Shown here piece after piece: positions 37,451 through 46,738 of a stretch of DNA of 64,000 nt (positions within the stretch are counted from its first letter, which is position 1; every line of letters starts with the position of its first letter). The stretch spans positions 1-64,000 of the forward strand of contig CALIDI010000048.1 of NCBI GenBank assembly GCA_938023035.1, written 5' to 3'. A model generated the notes under the pieces. It had not been told where the DNA came from. It saw only the letters and a list, made by a program, of their open reading frames with translations, and made no database searches. Origin of the DNA: an uncultured Leptolyngbyaceae cyanobacterium. Lineage in GTDB: Bacteria; Cyanobacteriota; Cyanobacteriia; Leptolyngbyales; Leptolyngbyaceae. The translations under genes were made by a program, and so were the position numbers.

Positions 37451-38367
37451 TGCAAACTCAAGCCGCCCCAGGGTTGTCTGGGGCAAAATCATTAGAGTTA
37501 ACCGGGGTTTTCCAGAGTCAGACGACCCTCCGGGGGGAGGTTGGGTGTGAAGGGGTTGGGCTGCATACCGGCGAACCCGTGCAGGTGAGGTTACTACCGG
37601 CCCCGGCGAACAGCGGGCGTGTCTTTGTCCGTACCGATTTACCGGGTGCCCCAGAAGTGCCTGCACGGGTAGAGGCTGTTGCTCAAACGCTGCTCTCTAC
37701 AGAGTTGACACAGGGAGTGGCGTCGGTGCGTACGGTTGAGCACCTATTGGCGGCGCTAGTGGGAATGGGGGTAGATAATGCCCGGATTGAGGTGAATGGG
37801 GCAGAATTGCCTTTACTCGATGGCTCCGCCCTAGAGTGGACGCAGGCGATCGCCCAAGTCGGTATTGTGACCCAAGCGGCTTCTCGACCTTTGACTCGGG
37901 TTACTGAGCCAATCTGGCTGCACCAAAGAGATGCCTTTGTAGCAGCCCTGCCGGCTCAGGAGTTGCGCTTTACCTATGGCATCGATTTTGAGGTACCCGC
38001 GATTGGCAACCAGTGGCAGAGTTGGTCGCCTAGTCCCTATCTTGGAGCCGCTAACAGCGATTTTGTTGAAACGATCGCCCCGGCCCGCACCTTTGGTCTT
38101 TTACATCAGATTGATGCACTCCGTGCAAAAGGGTTGATCAAAGGGGGTAGTCTAGAAAATGCACTTGTTTGTAGCGAAGCAGGGTGGATTAACCCCCCTC
38201 TGCGATTTGCAAATGAGCCAGCCCGTCATAAACTTTTAGACTTAGTAGGAGATCTCAGCTTATTGGGGGCGATTCCAATTGCTCATTTTTTGGCTTATAA
38301 AGCCAGTCATCAGCTCCATACCCAATTGGCGCGATCGCTCAACTCCTTGGTGCTAGCCCAAGCTTGA
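37450..38367 (+). CDS. lpxC: UDP-3-O-acyl-N-acetylglucosamine deacetylase
   Basis: LpxC performs the committed, zinc-dependent deacetylation in lipid A synthesis. The 305-residue protein has [10 protein letters not shown] near the start, the zinc His in [20 protein letters not shown] and the pair in [12 protein letters not shown] (His and Asp), plus ARTFGLLHQ and LPLLDGSA. The start ATG shares its first base with the omp85 stop, implying translational coupling. A proline/glycine-rich N-terminal leader of about 20 residues precedes the conserved fold. It is followed by fabZ after 85 bases. Confidence 0.95.
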   Translation: MQTQAAPGLSGAKSLELTGVFQSQTTLRGEVGCEGVGLHTGEPVQVRLLPAPANSGRVFVRTDLPGAPEVPARVEAVAQTLLSTELTQGVASVRTVEHLLAALVGMGVDNARIEVNGAELPLLDGSALEWTQAIAQVGIVTQAASRPLTRVTEPIWLHQRDAFVAALPAQELRFTYGIDFEVPAIGNQWQSWSPSPYLGAANSDFVETIAPARTFGLLHQIDALRAKGLIKGGSLENALVCSEAGWINPPLRFANEPARHKLLDLVGDLSLLGAIPIAHFLAYKASHQLHTQLARSLNSLVLAQA

Positions 38368-38452
38368 GTCCCTACTTGTTCTGAGGCAAACCTTAAAGAT
38401 CTAACTGTTAAGTTCGCTTTTATAATCACTGTCGAATACCAAACCCCTGCCC

Positions 38453-38995
38453 ATGTCCATTCTTACTGACGTTACCTGTTCCGAAAGTGTTTCAGAGCCT
38501 GTTGAAAACCACGCTCAGGCGGTGAGTGATAGATTGCCAGCGACAGATGCCAATAACAGCAATGTGCATCTTGCTGTTGAAGACATCCATAAGCTTTTAC
38601 CCCATCGCTATCCCTTTTCCCTGGTTGATCGCATTATCAAATACGTGCCTGGCAAACTAGCCGTTGGGCTAAAAAACGTCACCTTTAACGAGCCGCACTT
38701 TCAAGGACATTTTCCAGGCCGTCCGATTATGCCCGGCGTCCTGATCGTAGAAGCAATGGCCCAGGTGGGAGGGATCGTTCTGAGCCAAATGGATGAAATG
38801 CCCGATGGGCTGTTTATGTTCGCTGGGATCGACAAGGTGCGATTTCGCCGCCCTGTGATCCCAGGGGATCAGTTGATTATGACGGTGGAACTGTTATGCA
38901 CCAAGCGCCGTCGATTTGGTTGGATGCAGGGGCGCGCCGAGGTCGATGGCCAACTGGTTGCTGAAGGTGAGCTGATGTTTTCTCTGGTAGATTAG
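38453..38995 (+). CDS. fabZ: 3-hydroxyacyl-ACP dehydratase
   Basis: FabZ dehydrates 3-hydroxyacyl-ACP in fatty-acid elongation, competing with LpxA for the same substrate, which may explain its place in the lipid A operon. The 180-residue hot-dog-fold protein has [14 protein letters not shown] (catalytic His), [20 protein letters not shown] (conserved HFPG with His) and [13 protein letters not shown] (catalytic Glu). An N-terminal extension of about 37 residues before the core is variable among relatives. The ATG at 38453 is used. Confidence 0.96.
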   Translation: MSILTDVTCSESVSEPVENHAQAVSDRLPATDANNSNVHLAVEDIHKLLPHRYPFSLVDRIIKYVPGKLAVGLKNVTFNEPHFQGHFPGRPIMPGVLIVEAMAQVGGIVLSQMDEMPDGLFMFAGIDKVRFRRPVIPGDQLIMTVELLCTKRRRFGWMQGRAEVDGQLVAEGELMFSLVD

Positions 38996-39092
38996 CTCTA
39001 CCAGGCTCGGTGCTTCCTTCTCCCCTAGATTGGGTAACGCTTCTCAAGGCCATTTGTCTGGCGGATCTCCCTCATTTCTATCTCTAACCTCT

Positions 39093-39920
39093 ATGGCAAC
39101 CCTCATTCATCCCACTGCCGTAATTCATCCTGGCGCGGATCTCCATCCGACGGTTCAGGTAGGGGCCTATGCTGTCATTGGGGCAAAGGTATCGGTTGGG
39201 GCAGGTACGGTGATTGGTCACCATGTGGTACTAGAGGGCTTCACCCGGATTGGCGAACGCAACCAAATCTTCCCTGGGGCTGCTATTGGCCTGGAACCGC
39301 AGGATATGAAGTACAGCGGGGATGATACTCAGGTAGTCATTGGTGACGACAACTGCATTCGGGAATATGTCACGATTCACCGGGCAACCCATGCGGGCGA
39401 GGTGACCTCTATTGGCAACCACAATCTGCTGATGGCCTACACTCACGTCGGGCATAATTGCGTGATTGCTAACCAGGTGATTATTACAAACTCCGTGGCG
39501 TTAGCGGGGCACATCCACATTGAATCTCGTGCTCGTATTGGCGGTGTTGTTGGTGTTCACCAGTTTGTTCATATTGGTCAGCACTCAATGATTGGGGGTA
39601 TGAGCCGGATTGATCGAGATGTGCCGCCCTATATGTTAGTGGAGGGCAATCCTTCTAGAGTGCGATCGCTCAACACGGTGGGGTTAAAACGGGCAGGGTT
39701 TGCCGACCCGGCCAGCGGCAACGCTTACCAAATGTTAAAAAAGGCCTTTCGCTTACTCTATCGTTCTGGGCTAACGCTGAATCAAGCCTTGGATCAGCTC
39801 AACCTCCTGCCTGAGAACGAGCATATTCGCCATTTGCATAACTTCATGCAGCAAACCCAGCAACCAGGGCGACGGGGTGCCATTCCAGCAAAAATGCGGG
39901 GCACTCGCACAGACGATTAA
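39093..39920 (+). CDS. lpxA: UDP-N-acetylglucosamine acyltransferase
   Basis: LpxA starts lipid A synthesis by adding a 3-hydroxyacyl chain to UDP-GlcNAc. The 275-residue protein shows the left-handed beta-helix hexapeptide pattern from IHPTAVIHPGADLHPTVQVG onward, the catalytic His in AYTHVGHNC, the Gly-rich IGGVVGVHQFVHIGQHS and a C-terminal helical domain (GFADPASGNAYQMLKKAFRL). I chose the ATG at 39093 (MATLIHPTAV); an upstream TTG at 39030 would add 21 unrelated residues. Its end overlaps the longest possible lpxB frame. Confidence 0.96.
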   Translation: MATLIHPTAVIHPGADLHPTVQVGAYAVIGAKVSVGAGTVIGHHVVLEGFTRIGERNQIFPGAAIGLEPQDMKYSGDDTQVVIGDDNCIREYVTIHRATHAGEVTSIGNHNLLMAYTHVGHNCVIANQVIITNSVALAGHIHIESRARIGGVVGVHQFVHIGQHSMIGGMSRIDRDVPPYMLVEGNPSRVRSLNTVGLKRAGFADPASGNAYQMLKKAFRLLYRSGLTLNQALDQLNLLPENEHIRHLHNFMQQTQQPGRRGAIPAKMRGTRTDD

Positions 39921-39978
39921 GGAGCTACCTCCAGAAGCAAAAAGTATCGCAGCATTGCGCACAATTGGGAGAACCAGG

Positions 39979-41175
39979 GTGAAAAAGCGGATCTTCATCA
40001 GCACAGGCGAAGTTTCAGGGGATCTGCAGGGTTCTCTATTAATTGAAGCCTTACAGCAGCAGGCAGCGGTGCGCGGGGTCGAGCTAGAAGTTCTGGCTTT
40101 AGGCGGCGATCGCATGGCGGCAGCAGGGGCAAAGCTGCTGGGCCATACCAGTGCGATTGGCTCGATGGGCATCTTTGAGTCACTTCCCTATGTCTGGCCG
40201 ACCCTGCGGGTGCAGCGCCAGGCCAAAGCCTATCTCCAGCAGCACCCACCCGACGGGGTGGTGTTAATCGACTATATGGGGCCAAACATTGCCTTTTGTA
40301 ATTACTTGCCCCGGCATCTTCCAGGGGTGCCCGTCGTTTTCTACATTGCGCCCCAAGAATGGGTCTGGGCCGTCAGTTCCTACAACACTGACCGGATCGT
40401 CGCAGCAACTCAGCGGATCTTAGCGATCTTTCCCGAAGAAGCTGCCTATTACGAACGCAAAGGGGGCCGCGTCACCTGGGTTGGCCATCCCCTAGTTGAT
40501 CGGTTGCAAACGGCTCCAAATCGGTCAACAGCCCGGGCAACCCTCGGCATTTCCCCTGACCAAACTGTAGTGACGCTCCTACCCGCCTCGCGGCAGCAAG
40601 AATTGAAATATCTGATGCCAACGATCTTTACGGCGGCTCAGACGATTCAGAGCAAAATCCCAGAAGTACAGTTTCTGATTCCTCTCGCTTTGAAAAAGTA
40701 TCATCAACCGATTCAGCAGGCAGTACAGCGCTATGGTTTGCGGGCAACGCTGCTAGCTGACTCTGTGGTCAAACCAGAACCAGCAGAATCAGTGGCGTTG
40801 CAGGCGATCGCCGCTGCCGATTTAGCCATTACCAAATCCGGTACAGTTAACCTAGAAATTGCCTTGTTACAGGTGCCCCAGGTCGTGCTCTACAAGCTCA
40901 ACCCCATCACTGGATGGATCGCTCGCCGCCTGTTGAAGTTTTCTGCCCCCTTTGTCTCACCGCCAAACCTGGTGCAAATGAAGCCCATTGTCAAAGAATT
41001 TCTGCAATTTCAGGCGACCCCCGCGGCGATCGCCCAAGAATCCCTTGATTTGCTACTCAACCCTGACCGGCGTCAAAAGATGCTCACAGACTACGCTGAA
41101 ATGCGACAAGCGATCGGTGAGCCGGGCGTCTGCAAACGGGCCGCCAAAGAAATTTTAGATCTGGTCTGCGTCTAA
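39979..41175 (+). CDS. lpxB: Lipid A disaccharide synthase
   Basis: LpxB, a GT19 glycosyltransferase, joins UDP-2,3-diacylglucosamine and lipid X. Signatures are IFISTGEVSGDLQGSLLIEA, ALGGDRMAAAGAKLL, SIGSMGIFESL, DYMGPNIAF, YIAPQEWVWA and the donor-site LPASRQQELKYLMP, then TKSGTVNLEIALL. I chose the GTG at 39979 (398 residues, just before KKRIFISTGEVSG; AGGG adjacent). A GTG at 39877 overlapping lpxA would add 34 residues. It is the last gene of the operon, and no lpxD is present in the cluster. Its last 21 bases overlap the 3' end of the convergent hydrolase gene. Confidence 0.94.
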   Translation: MKKRIFISTGEVSGDLQGSLLIEALQQQAAVRGVELEVLALGGDRMAAAGAKLLGHTSAIGSMGIFESLPYVWPTLRVQRQAKAYLQQHPPDGVVLIDYMGPNIAFCNYLPRHLPGVPVVFYIAPQEWVWAVSSYNTDRIVAATQRILAIFPEEAAYYERKGGRVTWVGHPLVDRLQTAPNRSTARATLGISPDQTVVTLLPASRQQELKYLMPTIFTAAQTIQSKIPEVQFLIPLALKKYHQPIQQAVQRYGLRATLLADSVVKPEPAESVALQAIAAADLAITKSGTVNLEIALLQVPQVVLYKLNPITGWIARRLLKFSAPFVSPPNLVQMKPIVKEFLQFQATPAAIAQESLDLLLNPDRRQKMLTDYAEMRQAIGEPGVCKRAAKEILDLVCV

Positions 41176-42093
41176 ACTCTTTACCCACTGCCCGATTAGC
41201 TTGCCTAGCTCCTCGACGTGGGTTTGCGGCAAAGCATGATCCGCCCCAGGAATGACGACTAGCTGCGCCCCCGCAATCCCCTTTGCATAGGTTTCACTAT
41301 GCCAAAGGGGAATCGTTGCATCGCGATCGCCCGACACCACAAGGGTCGGCAAGTCCAACTGGTCAATCAACCGCTCCACTGTGTCAATCGCATCCTCCGG
41401 GCGCAGCCGATCCACCAAAAAGGAATAGGCGGCTGGATTGGCCAACAACTCCCGGCGAATTTGCCAGAACTGACTCATCATCTCAGCCTTACCAAACTGA
41501 CCCGCCAGAGTCTGTAGCAGATGCAGCCCCCAATCTACAATGGGAGTGCGCCATAACAACGGTCGGAGATGGTTATAGCGACCACAAAAACTATCGTCCC
41601 GGATGCCTGCTGGAGCCACTAAAATCAAGCCCTTGACTGCGGCGGGATAGGCCAAAGCATAGGCAACAGCAACCCACCCCCCCAGAGAGTAACCCACAAT
41701 GTAGGCAGGAGATAAAGCTTTTGTCACAACAAATTGCTGCACAAAATCAACCTCTGTAGCAATGTCATAGCGCCGGACTGGTTTAGCTGAGTCACCAAAA
41801 CCCAGTAAATCTAAACCAATGCAGCGAAATTGACTGTGTAGCCGCTCCATCAAAGGAAGCCAGTTGCGCGAGCTGCCCAGAAAGCCATGCAAGAATAGAA
41901 GCGGAGTGCCATGCCCCAGCATGCGATAGGCGGCTTGATCAGGTTCAGAAGAAGAACTCAGACAGATTTGGCAGAACTGGGTTTGGGTCACAAGTCGCGT
42001 CTCGTTGAAGTAACAGTTTTTTAAAGTGTAGTAATGCCCAAATTTGTTAAGACATTTGGGTGAACAAGCAATACAGGGAAAACTTCCCGACAT
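41155..42093 (-). CDS. Alpha/beta hydrolase
   Basis: A 312-residue alpha/beta-hydrolase-fold enzyme of unknown substrate. The oxyanion segment is LLFLHGFLGSSRNW, the nucleophile elbow GYSLGG (Ser136), the acid VVSGDRDATIP and the base GADHALPQ (His). A hydrophobic cap region lies between about 160 and 235. The start is uncertain: the ATG at 42093 gives an odd cysteine-rich leader (CIACSPKC, FCQIC), while a GTG at 41991 (residue 35) would remove most of it. The catalytic domain begins near residue 60 either way. The 3' end overlaps lpxB by 21 bases, tail to tail. Confidence 0.85.
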   Translation of the reverse strand: MSGSFPCIACSPKCLNKFGHYYTLKNCYFNETRLVTQTQFCQICLSSSSEPDQAAYRMLGHGTPLLFLHGFLGSSRNWLPLMERLHSQFRCIGLDLLGFGDSAKPVRRYDIATEVDFVQQFVVTKALSPAYIVGYSLGGWVAVAYALAYPAAVKGLILVAPAGIRDDSFCGRYNHLRPLLWRTPIVDWGLHLLQTLAGQFGKAEMMSQFWQIRRELLANPAAYSFLVDRLRPEDAIDTVERLIDQLDLPTLVVSGDRDATIPLWHSETYAKGIAGAQLVVIPGADHALPQTHVEELGKLIGQWVKSLDADQI

Positions 42094-42841
42094 AGGGATT
42101 CTACCCCTGCACCCTGTCCTAAGTCAGGTCACTAGGATGCATGTCACTTTTGCCCTCACCCTTTTCTGGTATGCCCGCAGGGCTTTAATCCCTCCCCCAC
42201 CCCCCTGCCCCCCATGAATGGAGGATCGGGGAAGAGGGACTTTGAGCTGGCTCGGTTCCCCTTCTCCCAGTTTGGGAGAAGAGACTGGGGAATGAGGGCC
42301 TGCAAAGGTGACATGCTCTCGGTCGCTATGGCTGTAGATTGCATCACCCAACCGTCGGTATAGGTTAATTGATCGCTTTGGCCAGAAACTAGAGACCCCA
42401 CCCCAGCGCTCAACCGCCAAGGATAGGTCGGCTTTCTGACTCATCCTTGCCACAAGCCATATAACGACGGCCTAGTTAACAGACAAATCCTTTCTCCTAG
42501 ACGGTTAAAACCGCAGCGAGACGATCAAAACCTGCCCTCGCAGGCAGAGAATGCCTTGCTATATCGAGAATAGATCAAGAGATCAAGTAGGCAGTGGCAA
42601 ACCTACTTGTCCAAGCGTGACTTTAGTCGCCCATTGAGAAAACAGAATGTCAGGAGTTTTCGTCATTTTGTCAGCTAGTTTTGTCAGCCAATCAGAGCAA
42701 CGACTATTAGTCTGCTATTCAGGAAGCTGGAAACACCCATGCACTGAGAATGATGCACCTTGCATTTGGCACTTTACATCTGCACAATATTTGCATAGCA
42801 ATACAAACCAGCCTTCAGTCGATATCCAATTCGTAAACTCC
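42094..42841. other. Spacer holding a family 1 repeat
   Basis: About 750 bases between the hydrolase start and the 3' end of the FAD oxidoreductase, both on the minus strand. It contains the family 1 copy at 42139-42316. A 95-codon plus-strand ORF reaching 42934 overlaps the oxidoreductase and was rejected. Confidence 0.5.
42139..42316 (+). repeat. Dispersed repeat family 1, copy C (longest)
   Basis: GCATGTCACTTTTGCCCTCA opens the element and TGAGGGCCTGCAAAGGTGAC followed by ATGC closes it, so the ends are inverted repeats of about 15 bp. Inner hairpins include CTTCTCCCAGTTTGGGAGAAG (written as CTTCTCCC and GGGAGAAG arms) and CCCCCCATGAATGGAGGATC. A related partial copy lies at 48097-48215. 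Confidence 0.75.
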
Positions 42842-44887
42842 TTACCAGACTCGCCAGTCCTGCCATTGGTCATTAAAAATCGAAGTATCCGGAAACGCGA
42901 TAGGATTTCCTCGCTGTTGGATCCGTTTTTGTAGCGCCTCCAGTTCTGGCTGAGGACGCGGTAGATTTTCGACCAGTTGGTAAGGCAATAATCCTCTAGA
43001 AAGCACAAAATCAGCCGTAATTCCTACCGCGGCTCCCACCGACCACTCAAAGGAATGCACCCGATAGGCTGCAGCAGTACTGTAGCTGGTGGCAATGCTC
43101 TTACCCGCCACCAGCAGGTTATCAATTTTTTGTGGAATTAAAGCCCGCAACGGAATCTGCCCTGGGTAAGCCTGTCCGTGGGCCTGCCGCACCCCTGGGC
43201 GCTCAATATTTCCCGCAGCTTCGGGGGGCGTATCTTGCATACAGGGGTGGAAGTCGATCGCATATTGGGCAATACCAACTGAGTCGGGATAAATCGTCGA
43301 TCGCCCCCGGTGGGTTATTTGCTCCAGCGGAATATTCTTTTGAATCACTTCCGTGGTTTTAAGCCCAGCGACCCCCGTCCACAGACTGCGATACAACTCT
43401 GGTGGCAAGCTGCGGTAGTACTCTTCGCGAAAGTCATGCATGGAAATATCAACCTCATGCAGGCTAAAGCCCCGCAGGTGGGCATAGGTTGGTCGCCCAA
43501 TGATGCGGCGAGCCTCGCGAATGTAAGGATACTTCGAGAGACCATGCACCGTACCCATAGGAGAATCCAGCCCGGTCAGGAGGCGATGGTTGGGTTCGGG
43601 ACGCTTTTGGCTGGGGCTGAGTTGAGAATCGCTGGTATCTGCCACAAGCCAATAATAGAAACCAAGAGCGATTTCTTCGCCCTTGCGTAAGGCATCGGTG
43701 CGCAGGCCCCCCATCCAACCACCCGCGGTCAATTGCCCTGTCGCAAGTAGCTGCTGGCGGCTGTAAATCAGGTTGTCTTCTGAGGTGCCAGGACGGTAAT
43801 CATTGCCCCACACCCAGTTCTGCATTGAAATCGAACCAGGACTGGAGGCCGGTAAGGTAAAGGGGCCGGCTTTCTCCATTTGGTCGGTTGGCGGGTTCCA
43901 AATACGGCGATAGGTGAAGACAAACTCAAACTCCGCTTTTCTTGGATCGACATCGTAGCCATAGTAGGGCCGATATTGCTCATAGAAAGAAGGCGGGTTT
44001 TGGGGTTGGGGTGTGGCGGTGCGCTCCATCGCAAAGGTGTAGGTAATGCCCTGCACACAATAGGGATCATTTTCTTTAACGGGGGAAGAAGGATTATTGC
44101 GATCGCGGGGATCTAGCCCCAGGCGATAAGGTACATCCGCCAGAGCAATCATTTCCCCCGTTTCCGTTGCATCTACCACCAGCCAGTGCTGGCCAGTTGG
44201 CAGAGTCTGGTCAGCGGCCGGCCGTGACTGTGGCACAAACTGGATCACCGACTTCTGTAACCGGGCCGAGTCCTTGTAGCGATAAGCATCTTCAATGATT
44301 CGGGAGAGGGGTTCGGTATTGAGCGGCGGCATCCCTGGGGCCGGACGATGTTGAATCGCGATCGCCCCCGTAATCAACTGGCCATCAGCGTTGTAATCCA
44401 ATTCTTTGATAACCGTCTGGGGAAACCAGTGCAACTTCCCTCGTCCTCTTTGCTCCGCTTGTCGCAGCATAGCTTGCAAAATGGCCTGGGCATCCTTGGG
44501 TAAAAAGCAAGCCGCACTCACCCAACACTCACCCGGGTTCAGCCGCCCATAGTGTTGTTGAATTCGACGGCGAAAGGCGTTATACCCCCTCGGGTAAAAC
44601 AGCAGTTGTCGCTGCCGCCGCGCCTCGTCTAGGGCCGAAGTCCCCTGGGAGGTGAGTTGCCCACCCACCCAATCCGTGATTTCAGTCATGCAAACAGTAC
44701 GCCCTGCCAGTAAGCCTTCCTCAGCAGCGGCAACGGCGGCCAAACCACCACCGACCAGCAAAATTTCGCATTCGACAGTTTGGTTGGGAGTCGGTCGGGT
44801 TTGAGCCATGCTCCGGGGAGAAAACCCCACCGTAATCAGCAACAAACCCAAAGAAGAAAGCCATTTCCAGGCTGAATAATGCGCCAT
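42842..44887 (-). CDS. Exported FAD-dependent oxidoreductase
   Basis: A 681-residue flavoprotein of the FAD-dependent oxidoreductase (pfam12831-type) family. A signal peptide (about 1-29; LSSLGLLLITVGFSPRSMA) precedes the dinucleotide-binding motif EILLVGGGLAAVAAAEEGLL, then MTEITDWVGGQLTSQGTSA. Further flavin contacts are the WLVVDATETGEMIALADVPY segment and the C-terminal NLLVAGKSIATSYSTAAAYR. Substrate and physiological role are unknown; periplasmic location is inferred from the leader. The ATG at 44887 is clear. The C terminus ends QDWRVW. Confidence 0.85.
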   Translation of the reverse strand: MAHYSAWKWLSSLGLLLITVGFSPRSMAQTRPTPNQTVECEILLVGGGLAAVAAAEEGLLAGRTVCMTEITDWVGGQLTSQGTSALDEARRQRQLLFYPRGYNAFRRRIQQHYGRLNPGECWVSAACFLPKDAQAILQAMLRQAEQRGRGKLHWFPQTVIKELDYNADGQLITGAIAIQHRPAPGMPPLNTEPLSRIIEDAYRYKDSARLQKSVIQFVPQSRPAADQTLPTGQHWLVVDATETGEMIALADVPYRLGLDPRDRNNPSSPVKENDPYCVQGITYTFAMERTATPQPQNPPSFYEQYRPYYGYDVDPRKAEFEFVFTYRRIWNPPTDQMEKAGPFTLPASSPGSISMQNWVWGNDYRPGTSEDNLIYSRQQLLATGQLTAGGWMGGLRTDALRKGEEIALGFYYWLVADTSDSQLSPSQKRPEPNHRLLTGLDSPMGTVHGLSKYPYIREARRIIGRPTYAHLRGFSLHEVDISMHDFREEYYRSLPPELYRSLWTGVAGLKTTEVIQKNIPLEQITHRGRSTIYPDSVGIAQYAIDFHPCMQDTPPEAAGNIERPGVRQAHGQAYPGQIPLRALIPQKIDNLLVAGKSIATSYSTAAAYRVHSFEWSVGAAVGITADFVLSRGLLPYQLVENLPRPQPELEALQKRIQQRGNPIAFPDTSIFNDQWQDWRVW

Positions 44888-45088
44888 AGGAGGTAATGTA
44901 TGTAGACAGTTTGGGCCATACCCTCAACCGTGATCGCCCAGATTCCACCGTCTTTAGCCGTTGACCTTTGCCGTTAACCGCAAACCCGGGGCTCAGATAG
45001 TTGACCTGGGGACATTGCCGAAGCATTCGCCCCACCTATCCTAAACAATAGGGTTGAAACGGCTCCCGGAAGCAACTGTCGCAATCTC

Positions 45089-45223
45089 CTAAGTGCGTAG
45101 CCGTCGTACCAACCATTCCACAAGATGGCCGATCCCATACACCAGAAAGGCATTAACCAGGAAAGCCAAAGCGACTAACGACCATAACCCCACACCATTG
45201 CCGCCTGGGAACCCAGGCAACAT
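45089..45223 (-). CDS. Candidate small single-span membrane protein
   Basis: A 44-codon frame begins MLPGFPGGNGVGLWSLVALA and continues through FLVNAFLVYGIGHLVEWLV to RRLRT. It has a glycine-rich start, one strong membrane helix (about 13-37) and a positively charged end, the layout of small thylakoid complex subunits (for example NDH-1 or photosystem accessory peptides). No identity could be assigned. AGG bases lie close upstream of the ATG at 45223. It lies between the FAD oxidoreductase and lepB on the same strand. Confidence 0.45.
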   Translation of the reverse strand: MLPGFPGGNGVGLWSLVALAFLVNAFLVYGIGHLVEWLVRRLRT

Positions 45224-45599
45224 TATCCTGACCTGAGTTTGCGGCTTCTGTTCCTAATCCGCTGCTAAGAATCGAGCAAGAACTCAGTGACCACATTCCA
45301 CTCGCTAGATTGAATTTAATGCCAGCCTAAAAGCGACATCAGCCAAAGTTTTGTGTTTTCAACTACAGAAGTGCCGGATCTAATTCTATTGATAGGTACA
45401 GGGAGTAGCCAAATCGCAAGCTAGCCAGCAACAAAAACACCCTGGCTAAATCGCCAGAGTAACTCTACTTAACGAGTAACTCTACTTAACACTGACAGCT
45501 CAGGAGACCCCCTATAAAGATCGCACCTACCCAGGCTTGCTCTTCGACAATTCTCAGAGCACAAGCTGGTTGAGCAACTTGGAAGCGACCTCCTTAAAA
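45224..45599. other. Spacer with a perfect 17-bp tandem duplication
   Basis: GAGTAACTCTACTTAAC occurs twice in direct succession (45457-45473 and 45474-45490) without mismatch. Nothing else was recognised. Confidence 0.7.
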
Positions 45600-46202
45600 C
45601 TACTTGTTGTAGCTAGGCTCAGGCTGAATACTACCCACACGGTTAGGAGGCCAAAACCGCACAACTGCCCGGCCAATAATTTTTTCCCGGGGCACAAACC
45701 CCCAGTAGTGGCTGTCATAACTATTATTACGGTTATCGCCTAAAACAAGATACTGGTTATCCGGCACTATGACTGGCCCATACTGATAGGCAGGCCGATC
45801 TTCCACGTAGTTTTCCTGAATCGGTTGATCATTAATAAACACCTTGCCATTCTTGACTTCCACTTTTTCTCCCGGCAGGGCAATCACACGTTTGATAAAG
45901 GCATCTTTGTAGTTTTGCTCCTTTAACTTTTCGGTAGGAGCAAACACGACAATATCGCCCCGTTCTGGCCTACGGAAGTGATAACCCACCTTATCGACAA
46001 TCAGTCGATCATTAATTTGCAGGGTTGGCAACATTGAGCCAGAAGGAATGTAGCGAGCCTCGGCTACAAAGGTACGAATTCCGAACGCCAGAACCGCACT
46101 TAAGGCAATGGTTTTTATCCCTTCTACCCAGGGGTTTTCCTGGGCTGGGCGCGGCGAAGCCTGGTCAGGCAAATTCGGCTGATTGCTATCTAGGCGTGTC
46201 AT
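45600..46202 (-). CDS. lepB: Signal peptidase I
   Basis: LepB removes Sec and Tat signal peptides on the outer face of the cytoplasmic or thylakoid membrane. One membrane helix (about 29-46) is followed by the Ser-Lys dyad: [10 protein letters not shown] (Ser56) and [15 protein letters not shown] (Lys103). Box E reads [18 protein letters not shown]. The length (200 residues) is typical for cyanobacterial LepB. I chose the ATG at 46202 ([10 protein letters not shown]); an ATG at 46244 would add 14 residues, and neither has a strong ribosome-binding site. No neighbour is functionally linked. Confidence 0.95.
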   Translation of the reverse strand: MTRLDSNQPNLPDQASPRPAQENPWVEGIKTIALSAVLAFGIRTFVAEARYIPSGSMLPTLQINDRLIVDKVGYHFRRPERGDIVVFAPTEKLKEQNYKDAFIKRVIALPGEKVEVKNGKVFINDQPIQENYVEDRPAYQYGPVIVPDNQYLVLGDNRNNSYDSHYWGFVPREKIIGRAVVRFWPPNRVGSIQPEPSYNK

Positions 46203-46427
46203 AGGCGCATTCAGAATGGTGCTGATTAGGATCTTAAGTTTCATTGATGAAAATCACCGCTGCTTTTACCATACTCTAAGTGTCGGTTGGTGTGGTGTCA
46301 AAGCAGCAGAGCTAATTACAGGCGGGGCTGTCATTAATTGACGTGAAAGTATGCCCCAAGGTTCCAGTCAGACAAAAAGTGCGATCGCCCAGTTTCCCAG
46401 ATCACCTCCCACCCCTATCTAGTAGGT

Positions 46428-46556
46428 GCATGTTACTTTTGCCCTCACCCTAAATCTCTCTCCCAATTTGGGAGAAGAATTTTGAGATGCCTTGGCTCCT
46501 CTACTGCTAGGTTAGGAGCAGGGGCTAGATGATGAGAAGCCGCAAAGGTAACATGC
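46428..46556 (+). repeat. Dispersed repeat family 1, copy D
   Basis: The ends are GCATGTTACTTTTGC and GCAAAGGTAACATGC, 14 of 15 complementary. Relative to copy C the inner pair changed on both arms (GTCAC/GTGAC to GTTAC/GTAAC). Inner hairpins include TCTCCCAATTTGGGAGA. Confidence 0.75.
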
Positions 46557-46605
46557 TTTCTCTCCAGTCAACCTAGATGGACTCACCAGTTATAAGGAGC
46601 TGATC

Positions 46606-46726
46606 GTAAGTAGCTGAGCGCAATTAAATTGAAGATGGTTGCGGGGGTAGAGGGAATAAAATCCCATGCCCAGGGCCTAGCCCCCATTCTTCTCTTCTGA
46701 CGCTTAATACAGGACTACCTGCTTAC
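46606..46726 (+). repeat. Dispersed repeat family 2, copy 3 (best preserved)
   Basis: It starts GTAAGTAGCTGAGCGCAATT and ends AGGACTACCTGCTTAC, so the outer ends are inverted repeats (GTAAGTAGCT against GTAAGCAGGTAGT). It shares AAATTGAAGATGGTTG and TTCTCTTCTGACGCTTA with the other copies. Confidence 0.65.
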
Positions 46727-46738
46727 AAAATCAAGCAG

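Larger units (their letters stand above)
46245..46738. other. Spacer holding family 1 and family 2 repeats
   Basis: About 495 bases between the lepB start and the 3' end of the cytochrome c gene. A family 1 repeat and a family 2 repeat lie only 50 bases apart. No gene was found. Confidence 0.55.
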
